Below are positions 7,592 through 16,909 of a DNA stretch of 34,521 bases, piece after piece. The stretch is taken from NCBI GenBank assembly GCA_902774245.1, contig CACYHQ010000028.1, positions 1-34,521 of the forward strand, written 5' to 3'. A program made the position numbers and the translations under genes. Source of the DNA: an uncultured bacterium. Its GTDB lineage: Bacteria > Verrucomicrobiota > Lentisphaeria > Victivallales > UBA1829. The notes beneath the pieces are model-generated. The model had not been told where the DNA came from and ran no database searches. It saw only the letters and a program-made list of their open reading frames with translations. Position 1 is the first letter of the stretch; each line of letters begins with the position of its first letter.

Positions 7592-8899
7592 TCAGTTCGC
7601 GGATCCGGCTTTCTCCGGAACAGATTTTCCAGCGTTGCGCACGGCTTCATCGTGGATCTTCTTTTCCAGGTACTGCTCGACGGTCAGTCCGCCGTAGTCC
7701 GGCTCGGAGTAGGACGTTTCCGCGCCCTCGACCTCGCTGCCGTTCGCGTCCAGATCGCTCATGTCGTAACCGAGGAGCGCCTTGGCGTCGCGCTGCCCCT
7801 TCCGGGCGGCATCCTGAAGATATACCGCGGCCTGTTTGATGTCCTGCGTGGTGCCGCGTCCGTAGAGGTAGAGCAGCCCGAGTTCGTACTCGGCATCGGG
7901 GAAGTAGTTCGTGGCGGAAGGATGCAGGGTCAGCTGCCGGAACGCCTCGCCGTAGTCCTGCGCGCAGCCGAGTCCGCGCGCCGCGCAGAGACCGAGGTAC
8001 ACATGGACATCCCCATTCTTCGGATCGGAGGCCGCGCGCTTGAAGTTGAAGTACGCCTCGGCGTATTTCCCGATGGCGACCTGCGTATCCTTGGCCTGGC
8101 CCGCCTCGGCGAACAGCGTCTGACCCGCCTCATAGTATTCCTGCGCGTTGGAGTATTCCAGCTGCTCGGAAAGCCCCATGGCGAAATGCCACACGCTGTA
8201 CGGGAGGATCAGGAACGCGATGTAGAAGCACAGCTTTGCATAGCCGGGCTGCTTGTGTTTGTGCTCGGGGATGTGATCCGGTTTCTCTCCGGCTTTCCAC
8301 TTCGAGCGGACATAGCCCAGCTGGTTGTGCGACGGGGCGTTTTTGCCGAAGAGGACGCGATTGTATGTGATGACGCACAGGCGGATGCAGATCAGCACCG
8401 AAATAAGCTCGCCGATGAAGCCGCCGATATTCGACTGCCTGACCATGGCGATCATCTCCAGCACGCCGCTGACGATCCCGATGATCGCCACGATGCGGAA
8501 GAGCCATTGCGCCGCGGTCGAACGCTGCGTCCGGAGCGCCACGCCGAACGCCGGAATGATCACGACCAGCGGCAGCAGAAGCCAGGTCAGGATCACGACC
8601 ACGGTCCTCATGGACGGCGGGAAGCCCGGCAGATACGGCACCGCGAACAGCGCAAGCTCGAAGAACACGAAGAACACGGCAAGCGCATAATACAGGATGC
8701 CGAGGCGTTTCAGCCCGCGGGAATCGTGCAGAGCTTTCTTCGACGACACCGCGTCCAGCGCCAGCAGACGGGATTCCACGGAGCCGGGAGCATATTGCGA
8801 TTCCGGTGCGGCGGGCGCGGGATTTTCGGACGGATTCGGGTTCGCTGCAGGAGAAACGGCGGACGGGTCCGCTTGCTTCTGGTCGGTTTCGCTGCTCAT
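7592..8899 (-). CDS. Membrane protein with Sel1-like repeats, function unknown
   Basis: The 435-aa product has a Pro/Ala/Ser-rich N-terminus (1-45), about five membrane segments (roughly 67-90, 98-121, 133-152, 158-180 and 222-242), and a C-terminal helical-repeat region. Two Sel1-type units are recognisable, YLGLCAARGLG...DYGEAFRQL near 301-323 and YELGLLYLYGRGTTQDIKQAAVYL near 338-361. Such repeats usually mediate protein contacts. The tail is acidic and Tyr-rich. The start is supported by AAGGAG nine bases upstream and by a good promoter. It is convergent with the glycosidase gene. No known family for the membrane part comes to mind. Confidence 0.78.
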   Translation of the reverse strand: MSSETDQKQADPSAVSPAANPNPSENPAPAAPESQYAPGSVESRLLALDAVSSKKALHDSRGLKRLGILYYALAVFFVFFELALFAVPYLPGFPPSMRTVVVILTWLLLPLVVIIPAFGVALRTQRSTAAQWLFRIVAIIGIVSGVLEMIAMVRQSNIGGFIGELISVLICIRLCVITYNRVLFGKNAPSHNQLGYVRSKWKAGEKPDHIPEHKHKQPGYAKLCFYIAFLILPYSVWHFAMGLSEQLEYSNAQEYYEAGQTLFAEAGQAKDTQVAIGKYAEAYFNFKRAASDPKNGDVHVYLGLCAARGLGCAQDYGEAFRQLTLHPSATNYFPDAEYELGLLYLYGRGTTQDIKQAAVYLQDAARKGQRDAKALLGYDMSDLDANGSEVEGAETSYSEPDYGGLTVEQYLEKKIHDEAVRNAGKSVPEKAGSAN

Positions 8900-8956
8900 G
8901 GCATCAGGCTCCTTGAGGGTAAAAAACAGAAAATGTAAAAAAAATCAATATAGTAT

Positions 8957-8985
8957 ATCATACAAACTATATTTTTACAAATCAA
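8957..8985 (-). promoter_or_regulatory. Promoter for the Sel1-repeat membrane protein
   Basis: On the minus strand: TTGATT (8985-8980), 17-nt spacer, TATGAT (8962-8957), within an AT-rich island (8935-9000) that contrasts sharply with the GC-rich surroundings. Confidence 0.7.
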
Positions 8986-9030
8986 GTCCCGGATTTTTCT
9001 AACAAAAAATCAAGAAAACCGACTGACAAT

Positions 9031-10527
9031 TCACAGCCCGTAGAGGCGTTCGATCAGGCGGTCCGCGGCGGACGGACCGCCATGACGCAGCGCCCGCAGC
9101 ACGGCGCACTGTTCCTGACGGGTGGCGCGGCAGACGGGAAGGCGTTTCAGGATCGCGATCTTGACCTGCGGGAACGGCTTGCCGGACTCCGAGGCGACGA
9201 GCCGGTACCAGCGGTCGACGGTCGCGCTGTTCATGACAGCCGCCAGGAAATGCAGCGAGCACGTCCCCGGATGCGGCGCGGTGCCGTGCAGGGTGTTCGC
9301 GTAGTAATACCGTCCGGCGGAATCGCAGGCGGCGACGATCCGGTCGGCGGTCTGGCGCGACAGGATCTTCGGGCGTTCGAAGACGTCCGGCGTGCGCATG
9401 CGCAGGCCGGGCAGACGGTTCCCGATGCGCGCGTTTTCGAGTGCCGCCATGCGCGGCGGATCGTAGTCGATCCAGCGGGCGGCGGGCAGAATCTTCATGC
9501 GGATGACGTCGCGCCCCGTGAGGAGCGGTTTCGGGTTCATGGCGTGTTCCGGCGAGCGCACGAACAGTTCTTTGCCGACCGAGCCCTGAATCACGCCGTC
9601 GCGCACGTCCGCAACCTCGCCGAGCGTGACGCTGTGCGCCCGGACCGTCCGCAGGAACGCGCCGTCCGCGAAGAGTCCGGCGACGATGCGGCATCCCGGG
9701 AACGCGAGGATGTCGGCGGCGGGCACGTCTCCGGCGTCGTCGATGCGCACGCATCCGTCCGGCGGCATGGGCTCGCGCCGGAAGACCACCGCGGCGGAAT
9801 CCACCACGGCTTTCCCGAAGAGGCCCGGCGGCAGCGACGAGGCGGAAATCAGGCGCTGTTCGGTGAGGAGCCAGCGGCGCATAGGCGCGCCCTGCGTATT
9901 GAGCAGCAGACGGTCCGGGGCGAGCCAGCCGCACACGCCGCCCTCGCGCGCCAGTTTCGCGCCAAGCTCGATGAAGAGCGAAAAGAGGTTGAAGCGCCCG
10001 TTCGTGAAGCGGTATTGCGTCCGCAGACGCCTTTTCTGCGCCTCGGGGATCGCGTCCACCGGCACGAACGGCGGATTGCCGAGCACGAGGTCGAACGAGT
10101 CTGCCGGAAACACGTTTTTCCGCAGAGCGTCGGCGCAGACGATGCACGGCGCGCCGGGCGTCCCGGTCAGACTCAGGTACAGCCAGCGGAGACGCAGCGC
10201 GGCAACCTCGGCGGCGAGCGGCTGAAGTTCGATTCCGCAGATATTTTCCGCTCGGGGCAGCACGCCGAATCTTTCGTAGAGAATCCGCATGGCGGCGGCA
10301 AGGAACGCGCCGCAGCCGCACGCGGGGTCGACGATGCGCAGATGCGGTACAGTCTTTCTGTTCAAACCGGGTAGAGCGTCCAGCGCGGCGGACACGATTC
10401 GTTCGGCAACCGGACGGGGCGTGTAGTAGATGCCGTCGCGTTTGCGGAACGGCGCGAGCGCGGCGGCGCAGAGCGGTTCGAGGTCGTCTATCCTCAACAC
10501 ATGTCTGTCCGGACGGGGACGCGGCAT
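9031..10527 (-). CDS. Adenine-specific (N6) DNA methyltransferase, Eco57I/TaqI-like
   Basis: Probable SAM-dependent DNA adenine methyltransferase. In the 498-aa reading, a motif X-like GIYYTPRPVAERIV is at 32-45, the SAM-binding motif I DPACGCGAFL at 67-76, and the catalytic motif IV NPPF at 151-154. Residues beyond about 290 look like a TaqI-type target-recognition region, and a KPFPQVKIAILKRLP element lies near the end. No nuclease motif or partner restriction gene is visible, so it appears solitary. The ATG at 10527 is 2 nt after the rluD stop; a TTG at 10533 that overlaps the rluD stop would add two residues and sits closer to an AGGAAG. It appears translationally coupled to rluD. Confidence 0.82.
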   Translation of the reverse strand: MPRPRPDRHVLRIDDLEPLCAAALAPFRKRDGIYYTPRPVAERIVSAALDALPGLNRKTVPHLRIVDPACGCGAFLAAAMRILYERFGVLPRAENICGIELQPLAAEVAALRLRWLYLSLTGTPGAPCIVCADALRKNVFPADSFDLVLGNPPFVPVDAIPEAQKRRLRTQYRFTNGRFNLFSLFIELGAKLAREGGVCGWLAPDRLLLNTQGAPMRRWLLTEQRLISASSLPPGLFGKAVVDSAAVVFRREPMPPDGCVRIDDAGDVPAADILAFPGCRIVAGLFADGAFLRTVRAHSVTLGEVADVRDGVIQGSVGKELFVRSPEHAMNPKPLLTGRDVIRMKILPAARWIDYDPPRMAALENARIGNRLPGLRMRTPDVFERPKILSRQTADRIVAACDSAGRYYYANTLHGTAPHPGTCSLHFLAAVMNSATVDRWYRLVASESGKPFPQVKIAILKRLPVCRATRQEQCAVLRALRHGGPSAADRLIERLYGL

Positions 10528-10529
10528 GT

Positions 10530-11486
10530 TCAATCGGCTTCCTGAAACGCCTGGATGATGGCGAGGAAATCGTCCGGAATCGGCGCTTCGAATTCCATGC
10601 GTTCGCCGGTCACGGGGTGCGGGAACGAGATCCTGCGCGCATGGAGCATCTGGCGCGGCGCCGGCGAGGAGCGTCCGCGGTTATAGAGTTTGTCTCCGAC
10701 GATCGGGTAATCCTTGTACGACAGATGGACGCGTATCTGATGGGTGCGGCCGGTGTGCGGATGCATCTCCATGACGGCGACCTTGCGGCCGTCCCAGAGG
10801 CCCTTGCGGATGACCTTCCACGTGGTGACGGCCTCGCGCCCCTGTCCGTCCCGCGCGATCGCCATGCGCTTGTGGTCGGGGTGGCGCATGATGGGGGCGT
10901 TGACCACGTTCACGGGCGGCGACGGCCAGCCGTGCACGATGGCGAGGTAGGTCTTCTGCACGTCGCGGTCGGCGAACGACTTCGCGAGCTTGCGGAGCGC
11001 CTTCGCGGTCTTCGCGATGACGAGCGCGCCGCTGGTGTCCTTGTCGAGGCGGTGCACGATACCGGGCCGCATGGCGTCGAAATCCTCGTCGTCGAGCCCG
11101 GGTTCGCGTCCGAGCAGGGCGTTCACCACGGTCCCGTGCCAGTTGCCCGCCGCCGGATGCACCACCATGCCCGCGGGCTTATTGATGACCAGCAGCACGT
11201 CGTCCTCGTAGATCACGTCCAGCGGGATGTCCTCGCCTTCAGCCTTCAGCGGGACGGCGGGCAGGTCGTCGGTGAGGACGGCGACCGATCCGGCGGGAAA
11301 TTTGAGGCGCGGGACGTCGCAGACCTTGCCGTTCACCGTGAGCTTGCCGTCGCGGATGAGTTTCTGGATATGCGTCCGCGAGAGGTCGGGAAGGCGCGCG
11401 GAAAGCACCTGGTCGATACGTTCGTCCGCATCGTATTCGTCAAGCGTGAACTCGTAGACACCGCTGTTTTCCGGTTCGTCAGGCAT
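10530..11486 (-). CDS. rluD: RluD-family 23S rRNA pseudouridine synthase
   Basis: It converts specific uridines of 23S rRNA to pseudouridine. The 318-aa product has an N-terminal S4 RNA-binding domain (about 20-70) and the catalytic domain with signature HRLDKDTSG at 145-153, D148 being the catalytic Asp. HPHTGRTHQIRVHL and the later RQMLHARRISFPHP are also typical. RluD against RluC-type specificity cannot be settled by eye, though the S4 domain and RluD-like length favour RluD. The start is the ATG at 11486, preceded by GGAGGAG; the frame is open further upstream but that part lies inside lgt. The first codons overlap the lgt stop by 8 nt, so the pair is coupled. Confidence 0.9.
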   Translation of the reverse strand: MPDEPENSGVYEFTLDEYDADERIDQVLSARLPDLSRTHIQKLIRDGKLTVNGKVCDVPRLKFPAGSVAVLTDDLPAVPLKAEGEDIPLDVIYEDDVLLVINKPAGMVVHPAAGNWHGTVVNALLGREPGLDDEDFDAMRPGIVHRLDKDTSGALVIAKTAKALRKLAKSFADRDVQKTYLAIVHGWPSPPVNVVNAPIMRHPDHKRMAIARDGQGREAVTTWKVIRKGLWDGRKVAVMEMHPHTGRTHQIRVHLSYKDYPIVGDKLYNRGRSSPAPRQMLHARRISFPHPVTGERMEFEAPIPDDFLAIIQAFQEAD

Positions 11487-12372
11487 CGGCGGACTCCTCC
11501 GCGTGTTTCTTTTCCTGTTTGCGGCCCAGCGAACGCGCCACGCAGGCGACGATGATGCCGCCTGGGATCGCGATGGCGACCGCGATGAACTGCGACGGCG
11601 TGAGGCCAAGGATGGAATCGGTGTGGTCGCCGCGCATGAACTCGATCAGGAAGCGCATCACGCCGTAGAGGATCAGGTAGACGCCGCCGATCGTCCCGAT
11701 GTACTTGCGTTTCCGCAGCAGCAGGAGCAGCACGATGCACATCAGGATGTTGCCGGCGGATTCGAAGAGCTGGACGGGGTAGACCGGTTCGGACCCGCTC
11801 GAAAGGAGCGAGGGATAGCGCGCCGCCGCGCCCGATCCGGGCGGGAAGCACACGGCGAACGGGAATCCCTGCGGCGCGGGCTTGCCGAAGCAGCAGCCCT
11901 GCATGAAACAGCTGATGCGTCCGAACGCGTGGGCGAGCGCCATGGCGGGGCCGAGGATGTCGAGCAGTGCGAGGATGCTGATGTCCTTGCGCGGTTCGGA
12001 GCCGTCGGCGGGCTGTTTTTCCTTCATCCCGAGCAAACGCCTCACGGTCGGCCATTTGGCGTAGATGCACTCGGCCGTGAAAGCCAGAATGAAGCCGCCG
12101 TAGAAGACGAGGCCGCCCTCGTGGACGTTCAGGATCGCCAGAAGGCCGCGCCCGGAGAACTGTTCCCAGAACTGCACGACGTAAAAGATGCGCGCGCCGA
12201 TCACGCCCGCGAAGAGCGCGATCATGGCGATGTTGTAGATCTGGTCGGCCGTGAGCTTGGCGTACGCCTTCAGACGCATGAGCAGTCCGAACGACGCCAG
12301 GAATCCGATGCCGATGAAAATGCCGTACCAGTGAACGGCGAAATTACCGATGTGAAACGCGATGGGATACAT
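11479..12372 (-). CDS. lgt: Prolipoprotein diacylglyceryl transferase
   Basis: Integral membrane enzyme that transfers diacylglycerol from phosphatidylglycerol to the lipobox cysteine of prolipoproteins. The 297-aa product shows the Lgt plan: MYPIAFHIGNFAVHWYG at the N-terminus, EGGLVFYGG near residues 84-92, and the signature AHAFGRISCFMQGCCFGKP around 145-163. YPVQLFES and LIEFMRGD occur near the C-terminus, with about seven helices. The cysteine-rich signature is the variant seen outside Proteobacteria. A central hydrophilic segment, about residues 112-130, is slightly extended. The start at 12372 is preceded by TTTGGAGA. The frame remains open upstream, but the extra residues are unlike Lgt. 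It heads the lgt-rluD-methyltransferase cluster and is divergent from dedA; no confident promoter was found. Confidence 0.92.
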   Translation of the reverse strand: MYPIAFHIGNFAVHWYGIFIGIGFLASFGLLMRLKAYAKLTADQIYNIAMIALFAGVIGARIFYVVQFWEQFSGRGLLAILNVHEGGLVFYGGFILAFTAECIYAKWPTVRRLLGMKEKQPADGSEPRKDISILALLDILGPAMALAHAFGRISCFMQGCCFGKPAPQGFPFAVCFPPGSGAAARYPSLLSSGSEPVYPVQLFESAGNILMCIVLLLLLRKRKYIGTIGGVYLILYGVMRFLIEFMRGDHTDSILGLTPSQFIAVAIAIPGGIIVACVARSLGRKQEKKHAEESADA

Positions 12373-12453
12373 TTTTTCTCCAAAGTCAGCAAAAAAAAGA
12401 AAAAAACACTGGAAAAATGAGGGTTTCGCGGGTACATTAATTAGAAGCCGATA

Positions 12454-12483
12454 TTTTTCCGGCGGAATCCCCCGAAGGAAAAA
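12454..12483. repeat. Imperfect inverted repeat between divergent lgt and dedA
   Basis: TTTTTCC (12454-12460) and GGAAAAA (12477-12483) frame an inner GC-rich partial palindrome. It sits midway in the 211-bp divergent intergenic region and could be a regulatory or bidirectional hairpin. Confidence 0.35.
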
Positions 12484-12583
12484 CCGCATTTAAAAAGTAT
12501 AGCATCTTCCGCAGAAAATTCCAGTACAAAACGCCCGGCGGATGCGAAAAACCCGAAAAATAGCCACGACAGAAAGGTCCGCT

Positions 12584-13318
12584 ATGACAGAAACGCTCGC
12601 CAGCCACATCGAATACTTCGCATCGTTCGCCCAGACGGCTCCTCTGCTCCTCTTCTTTTTCATCTTCCTCTTCATGACCATCGAAAGCTCGTTCATCCCG
12701 TTCCCAAGCGAGGTCGTCATGATCCCCGCCGGATTCCTGATCTGGCGCTATCCGCTGACGCCGTCGCACGCGCTGGACGTGGTGATCGTGATCGCGGTCG
12801 GCCTGAGCGGGTCCATGGCGGGCGCTTACATCAACTATTTCCTCTCGAAATGGCTCGGACGTCCCGTGCTGCACACGCTGCTGAAGAAATACGGCAAGTT
12901 CATCATGATGTCCGAACAGTCGCTGGACCGCGCGGAGGAGATCTTCCGCGAATACGGCGAGGTAGTCACGTTCATCTCCCGCCTGCTTCCCGCCATCCGC
13001 CAGCTCATTTCCATCCCCGCCGGCCTCTCCCACATGAACCTCTTCCGGTTCTCGCTCTTCACCGCGCTCGGCGCGGGTCTCTGGACGGCGGTCCTGACGT
13101 TGCTCGGCGTGTGGTTCGGCCACGCCACCGGCGACATGACCTACCTCGAAATGATCGAGAAGGGCAAGACGATGATCCAGGAGCATTACCTATGGATCTT
13201 CGCCGGATGCGCCGTGCTGTTCGTCGGCTACATCATGGTCCACCGGAAGATCATGGGCTCGAAGAAGAAAGCGCCGGAAGCCGCCGAAGCGGACAAGCCC
13301 GAAGCGAAAGAGAGCTGA
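12584..13318 (+). CDS. DedA-family membrane protein
   Basis: A 244-aa polytopic protein of the DedA family, whose members are linked to undecaprenyl-phosphate or phospholipid translocation and envelope homeostasis. Typical features are an ESSFIPFPSEVVMIPAGFL-like segment at about 35-53, then a re-entrant G-rich region, the conserved SRLLPAIRQLISIPAGLSHM segment near 132-151, and a final helix at about 210-228. The C-terminus is charged (KKKAPEAAEADKPEAKES). The ATG at 12584 has AAAGG in register; the in-frame ATG at 12542 would add 14 residues not expected for the family. comM starts 3 bp after the stop, so the two are probably co-transcribed. Confidence 0.88.
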   Translation: MTETLASHIEYFASFAQTAPLLLFFFIFLFMTIESSFIPFPSEVVMIPAGFLIWRYPLTPSHALDVVIVIAVGLSGSMAGAYINYFLSKWLGRPVLHTLLKKYGKFIMMSEQSLDRAEEIFREYGEVVTFISRLLPAIRQLISIPAGLSHMNLFRFSLFTALGAGLWTAVLTLLGVWFGHATGDMTYLEMIEKGKTMIQEHYLWIFAGCAVLFVGYIMVHRKIMGSKKKAPEAAEADKPEAKES

Positions 13319-13321
13319 TCC

Positions 13322-14860
13322 ATGCTCACGGGAACATACTCCGCCACGCTCATCGGGATCGACGCGGTCGCCGTCGAGATCGAAGTCCACGCGTCCGGCG
13401 CAGGTGAAGGAGTCAATGTTTCCATCGTGGGACTGCCCGACGCGGCAGTCCGCGAGAGCAAGGAGCGCATCCGCAGCGCGCTGTATGCCGCCGGCCTGCG
13501 GCATCCCGAAGGGTTCACGCTCGTGAACCTCGCGCCCGGCGACATCCGCAAGGAAGGCACGGCGTTCGACCTGCCGATCGCGCTGGCGCTCGCCTCCGCC
13601 GCCGGGGCGTTCCCGAAGGAGACGCTCGAAGACGCCATGATCCTCGGTGAACTCGCGCTCGACAGCTCCGTACGCGCTGTCAAGGGCGTCCTGCCCGCCG
13701 CGCTCCTCGCGAAGCAGATGCCGAACATCCGCACGCTGATCGTCCCGGCGGCCAATGCCCGCGAGGCGGCGACCGTGCTGCCGCACATCCGCGTGTTCGC
13801 GGTCAATTCCCTCACGGACGCCATCCGCGCCCTTTCCGGCGAACTCCTCCCGCTCTCGAACAACGACGGCGCGGTGTTCCTGGAGCCGGACTGGGACGGC
13901 ATCCCGGATTTCGCCGAGGTCAAAGGACAGGCCGCGGCCAAACGCGCGCTCGAGATCGCCGCCGCTGGCGGACACAACGTAATCTTCATCGGGCCGCCCG
14001 GTTCCGGCAAGAGCATGCTCGCCCAGCGCATGCCCGGCATCCTGCCGCCCATGTCCGAGGAGGAGACGCTCGAAACGAGCAAGATTCATTCCGTGCTCGG
14101 ACTGCTTCCGCCCGACACGCCGCTCCTCCGCAACCGTCCGTTCCGCGCGCCTCACCACACGGTCAGCGACGTCGGGCTCATCGGCGGCGGGTCCAATCCC
14201 CAGCCCGGCGAGATCAGCCTCGCGCACAACGGCGTGCTCTTCCTCGACGAGCTCCCCGAGTTCAAACGCAGCACGCTCGAAGTGCTCCGCCAGCCGCTCG
14301 AAAACGGCGAGGTCTCCATCAGCCGCGCCGCGGGCAGTTTCGTCTTTCCCTGCCGCTTCCTTCTGATCGCCGCCATGAACCCGTGTCCCTGCGGCCACCT
14401 CGGCGACCACCGCCACCGCTGTTCCTGCCGTTCGCTTCAGATCCAGCAGTACCGCGCGAAGATTTCCGGGCCTCTGCTCGACCGCATCGACCTGCATGTG
14501 AACGTGGAGGCGCTGTCCGACGACGAACTGATCTCGACACGTCCGGCGGAATCCAGCGCGGTCATCCGGGCACGGTGCATCGCGGCGCGCGACATCCAGA
14601 CGCGCCGTTACGGACGGGACAGCCGCGTGCGCTGCAACGCCATGATGGGGCCCGCCCAGCTCACGAGATACTGCGTGCTGGATCCTCAGCTTCAGACCAT
14701 GATCCGCCACGCGATCAACGAATTCGGATTATCGGCGCGAGCCTACGACCGCATCCTCCGCGTCGCGCGCACCATCGCCGACCTCGCGGGCTCCGAGAGC
14801 ATCCGCCGCGAACACCTCTTCGAAGCGATCGGCTACCGCGCCCTCGACCGCAAGGTATAA
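13322..14860 (+). CDS. comM: YifB/ComM-family AAA+ ATPase (Mg-chelatase-like)
   Basis: A hexameric AAA+ helicase-like protein; ComM promotes branch migration during natural transformation. The 512 residues match the family. An N-terminal Lon-like/ChlI fold (1-170) has the SIVGLPDAAVRESKERIRSAL segment at 34-54. Walker A GPPGSGKS is at 224-231 and Walker B VLFLDELPEF at 305-314. A cysteine/histidine cluster NPCPCGHLGDHRHRCSC at 353-369 fits the family's putative metal site, and the C-terminal Mg-chelatase helical domain ends with SARAYDRILRVARTIADL. It overlaps no neighbour and meets rarA tail to tail with 6 bp between. Whether this organism is competent cannot be told from this gene alone, as the family is widespread. 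Confidence 0.94.
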   Translation: MLTGTYSATLIGIDAVAVEIEVHASGAGEGVNVSIVGLPDAAVRESKERIRSALYAAGLRHPEGFTLVNLAPGDIRKEGTAFDLPIALALASAAGAFPKETLEDAMILGELALDSSVRAVKGVLPAALLAKQMPNIRTLIVPAANAREAATVLPHIRVFAVNSLTDAIRALSGELLPLSNNDGAVFLEPDWDGIPDFAEVKGQAAAKRALEIAAAGGHNVIFIGPPGSGKSMLAQRMPGILPPMSEEETLETSKIHSVLGLLPPDTPLLRNRPFRAPHHTVSDVGLIGGGSNPQPGEISLAHNGVLFLDELPEFKRSTLEVLRQPLENGEVSISRAAGSFVFPCRFLLIAAMNPCPCGHLGDHRHRCSCRSLQIQQYRAKISGPLLDRIDLHVNVEALSDDELISTRPAESSAVIRARCIAARDIQTRRYGRDSRVRCNAMMGPAQLTRYCVLDPQLQTMIRHAINEFGLSARAYDRILRVARTIADLAGSESIRREHLFEAIGYRALDRKV

Positions 14861-14866
14861 GCCGGG

Positions 14867-16237
14867 TTATTTGTCTTCCTTTTTTCCTTCGTCCGGTTCC
14901 GGCTCGGCGCCGGGCAAATGCTCGCGCTTCATCTGCGCCTGTTTTTCGCGGCGCAGACGGTCCCAGTAATCCAGACGCTTGCGGATTTCGCGCTCGAATC
15001 CGCGGTCCGGCGGATTGTAGAGTTTCGTGCGCGGCATGCCGTCCGGGAAATAATTCTGCCCGGAGAACGCGTCGGGGAGATCCTGGTCGTACTGGTAGCC
15101 GTGCCCGTAGCCGAGCTCCTTCATGAGCTTCGTCGGGGCGTTCAGAATGTGCGCGGGCGGCATGAGTGAGGAATACTTCTTCGCGGCGCGGAGGGCGCTG
15201 CCCCACGCCACGTACGCGCTGTTCGACTTCGGAGCGGTCGCCAGGTAGATCACGAGCTCGGCGATAGCGATGTCTCCCTCGGGCGAACCGAGGCGTTCGT
15301 AGGTGTCCCAGCAGGACACCGCCACCTGAAGCGCATTCGGGTCGGCCAGGCTCACGTCCTCCATGGAGAACCGCGTGAGGCGGCGCAGGAGGTAGAGCGG
15401 ATCTTCGCCGCCCTCGATCATGCGCGCCGCCCAGTACAGCGCGGCGTCCACGTCCGACCCGCGCAGTGATTTATGGAGCGCGCTGATGAGATTGTAATGC
15501 CCCTCGCGGTCCTTGTCGTAGACCGGGGCGCGCTGGCGGACCAGCAGGGAAAGGCGTTTGGAGTCGATCTCCTCGCCCTCGGCTGCGAGGTCGTAAACGG
15601 ATTCCATGAGGTTGATGAGGTAGCGCCCGTCGCCGTCGGCGAGCCCGGGCAGCGTCTTGCGCGCCTCCTCGGACAACGGCAGCGGCATCCCGGACAGCTC
15701 CTCGGCGCGCGTCATGATCCTGTCCAGCGCCGCCTCGTCCAGCGGTTTCATCACGAAGACCTTGCACCGGGAGAGCAAAGCGCTGTTCAGCTCGAACGAT
15801 GGGTTCTCCGTGGTCGCGCCGACCAGCGTGACCGTACCGTTCTCCACGAACGGCAGGAAGCCGTCCTGCTGGGCGCGGTTGAAACGGTGGATCTCATCGA
15901 CAAACAGCAGCGTGCCCTGCCCCGCCGCGCGGCGTTTCGCCGCCTCGTCGAACGCCTTGCGAAGTTCGGCGATACCGGAGAACACGGCGGAGAGCGCCAC
16001 GAAGTGCATGCTGGTGGTGTGAGCCATGATGCGGGCGATCGTGGTCTTGCCGCACCCCGGCGGCCCCCACAGGATGAAACTGCTCAGGCGGCCGCTTTCG
16101 ATCATGCGGCGCAGCGGGGCGTCCGGCCCGAGCAGATGATCCTGCCCGACCACCTCTTCGAGCGTGCGCGGACGCATCCGGTCGGCCAGAGGCGACTTCA
16201 GAAACGCCGAAAAAAGACTGCCCTGTTCGTCATCCAT
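14867..16237 (-). CDS. rarA: Replication-associated recombination protein A (RarA/MgsA)
   Basis: AAA+ clamp-loader-like ATPase acting at stalled replication forks. The 456-aa protein shows the typical start PLADRMRPRTLEEVVGQDHLL and Walker A GPPGCGKT at 58-65. Walker B LLFVDEIHRFNRAQQD begins at 110, and sensor-1 region ATTENPSFEL is at 141-150. The C-terminal tetramerisation domain carries KSLRGSDVDAALYWAARM. The last 30 residues are a charged Glu/Lys tail. It follows hisB on the same strand after 49 bp without a visible promoter, and shows no good Shine-Dalgarno sequence. It converges on comM. Confidence 0.94.
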   Translation of the reverse strand: MDDEQGSLFSAFLKSPLADRMRPRTLEEVVGQDHLLGPDAPLRRMIESGRLSSFILWGPPGCGKTTIARIMAHTTSMHFVALSAVFSGIAELRKAFDEAAKRRAAGQGTLLFVDEIHRFNRAQQDGFLPFVENGTVTLVGATTENPSFELNSALLSRCKVFVMKPLDEAALDRIMTRAEELSGMPLPLSEEARKTLPGLADGDGRYLINLMESVYDLAAEGEEIDSKRLSLLVRQRAPVYDKDREGHYNLISALHKSLRGSDVDAALYWAARMIEGGEDPLYLLRRLTRFSMEDVSLADPNALQVAVSCWDTYERLGSPEGDIAIAELVIYLATAPKSNSAYVAWGSALRAAKKYSSLMPPAHILNAPTKLMKELGYGHGYQYDQDLPDAFSGQNYFPDGMPRTKLYNPPDRGFEREIRKRLDYWDRLRREKQAQMKREHLPGAEPEPDEGKKEDK

Positions 16238-16286
16238 GGCAAGGAAGCCCGTTCAGAAAACAAGTTCGGATTGAGGGAAATGAGGT

Positions 16287-16871
16287 TTACAGGACGCCCT
16301 TCGTGGAGGGAACGCCTTCCACGCGGGGATCCAGCGAGACCGCCTCGGAAAGCGCACGCGCAAAGCCCTTGAAGATCGCCTCGAAGACGTGGTGCACTTC
16401 ACCCGAGGAAAGCATGCGGATGTGGAGCGTGATGCCGCCCTTCACTGACAGCGCCTGGAAAAACTCCTTGAAGAGCGCGGTGTCGAGGTCCTTGATGTAT
16501 TCCGCGGGCGGTTCCACGTCGTAAACCAGGAACGGGCGGCCGGAGAGGTCGAGCGCGACCAATGCAAGGGATTCGTCCATCGGCAGCATGAAGTTTCCAT
16601 AACGGCGGATGCCCTCCTTCGCGCCGAGCGCTTGCGTCAGGGCGTGCCCCATGGTCAGGCCGAGGTCTTCCATCGTGTGGTGGCAGTCCACGTCCAGATC
16701 GCCGGACGCGCGGACCGTGAGGTCGAATCCACCGTGCCGGGCGAAAAGCGTCAGCATGTGGTCCATGAACGGGATGCCCGTTTCGATATCGCCTTTTCCG
16801 GTCCCGTCAAGATTCCAGTTCACAAAGATGGAGGTTTCGTTCGTGTTGCGTTCGATTTCCGCGGTTCTCAT
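16287..16871 (-). CDS. hisB: Imidazoleglycerol-phosphate dehydratase
   Basis: It catalyses the dehydration of imidazole glycerol phosphate in histidine biosynthesis. The 194-aa protein is the stand-alone dehydratase without the phosphatase domain of enterobacterial HisB. Metal-binding signatures are DVDCHHTMEDLG at 60-71 and HHVFEAIFK at 160-168, plus GIPFMDHML near the N-terminus. The ATG at 16871 follows AAAAGGAGA; the open frame reaches 16919, but that part lies in the promoter region. No other his genes are in the window, so the pathway is dispersed. It may be co-transcribed with rarA. Confidence 0.95.
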   Translation of the reverse strand: MRTAEIERNTNETSIFVNWNLDGTGKGDIETGIPFMDHMLTLFARHGGFDLTVRASGDLDVDCHHTMEDLGLTMGHALTQALGAKEGIRRYGNFMLPMDESLALVALDLSGRPFLVYDVEPPAEYIKDLDTALFKEFFQALSVKGGITLHIRMLSSGEVHHVFEAIFKGFARALSEAVSLDPRVEGVPSTKGVL

Positions 16872-16909
16872 GGCGCAAGTCTCCTTTTGAATAGTTTCCT
16901 TATCACAAT

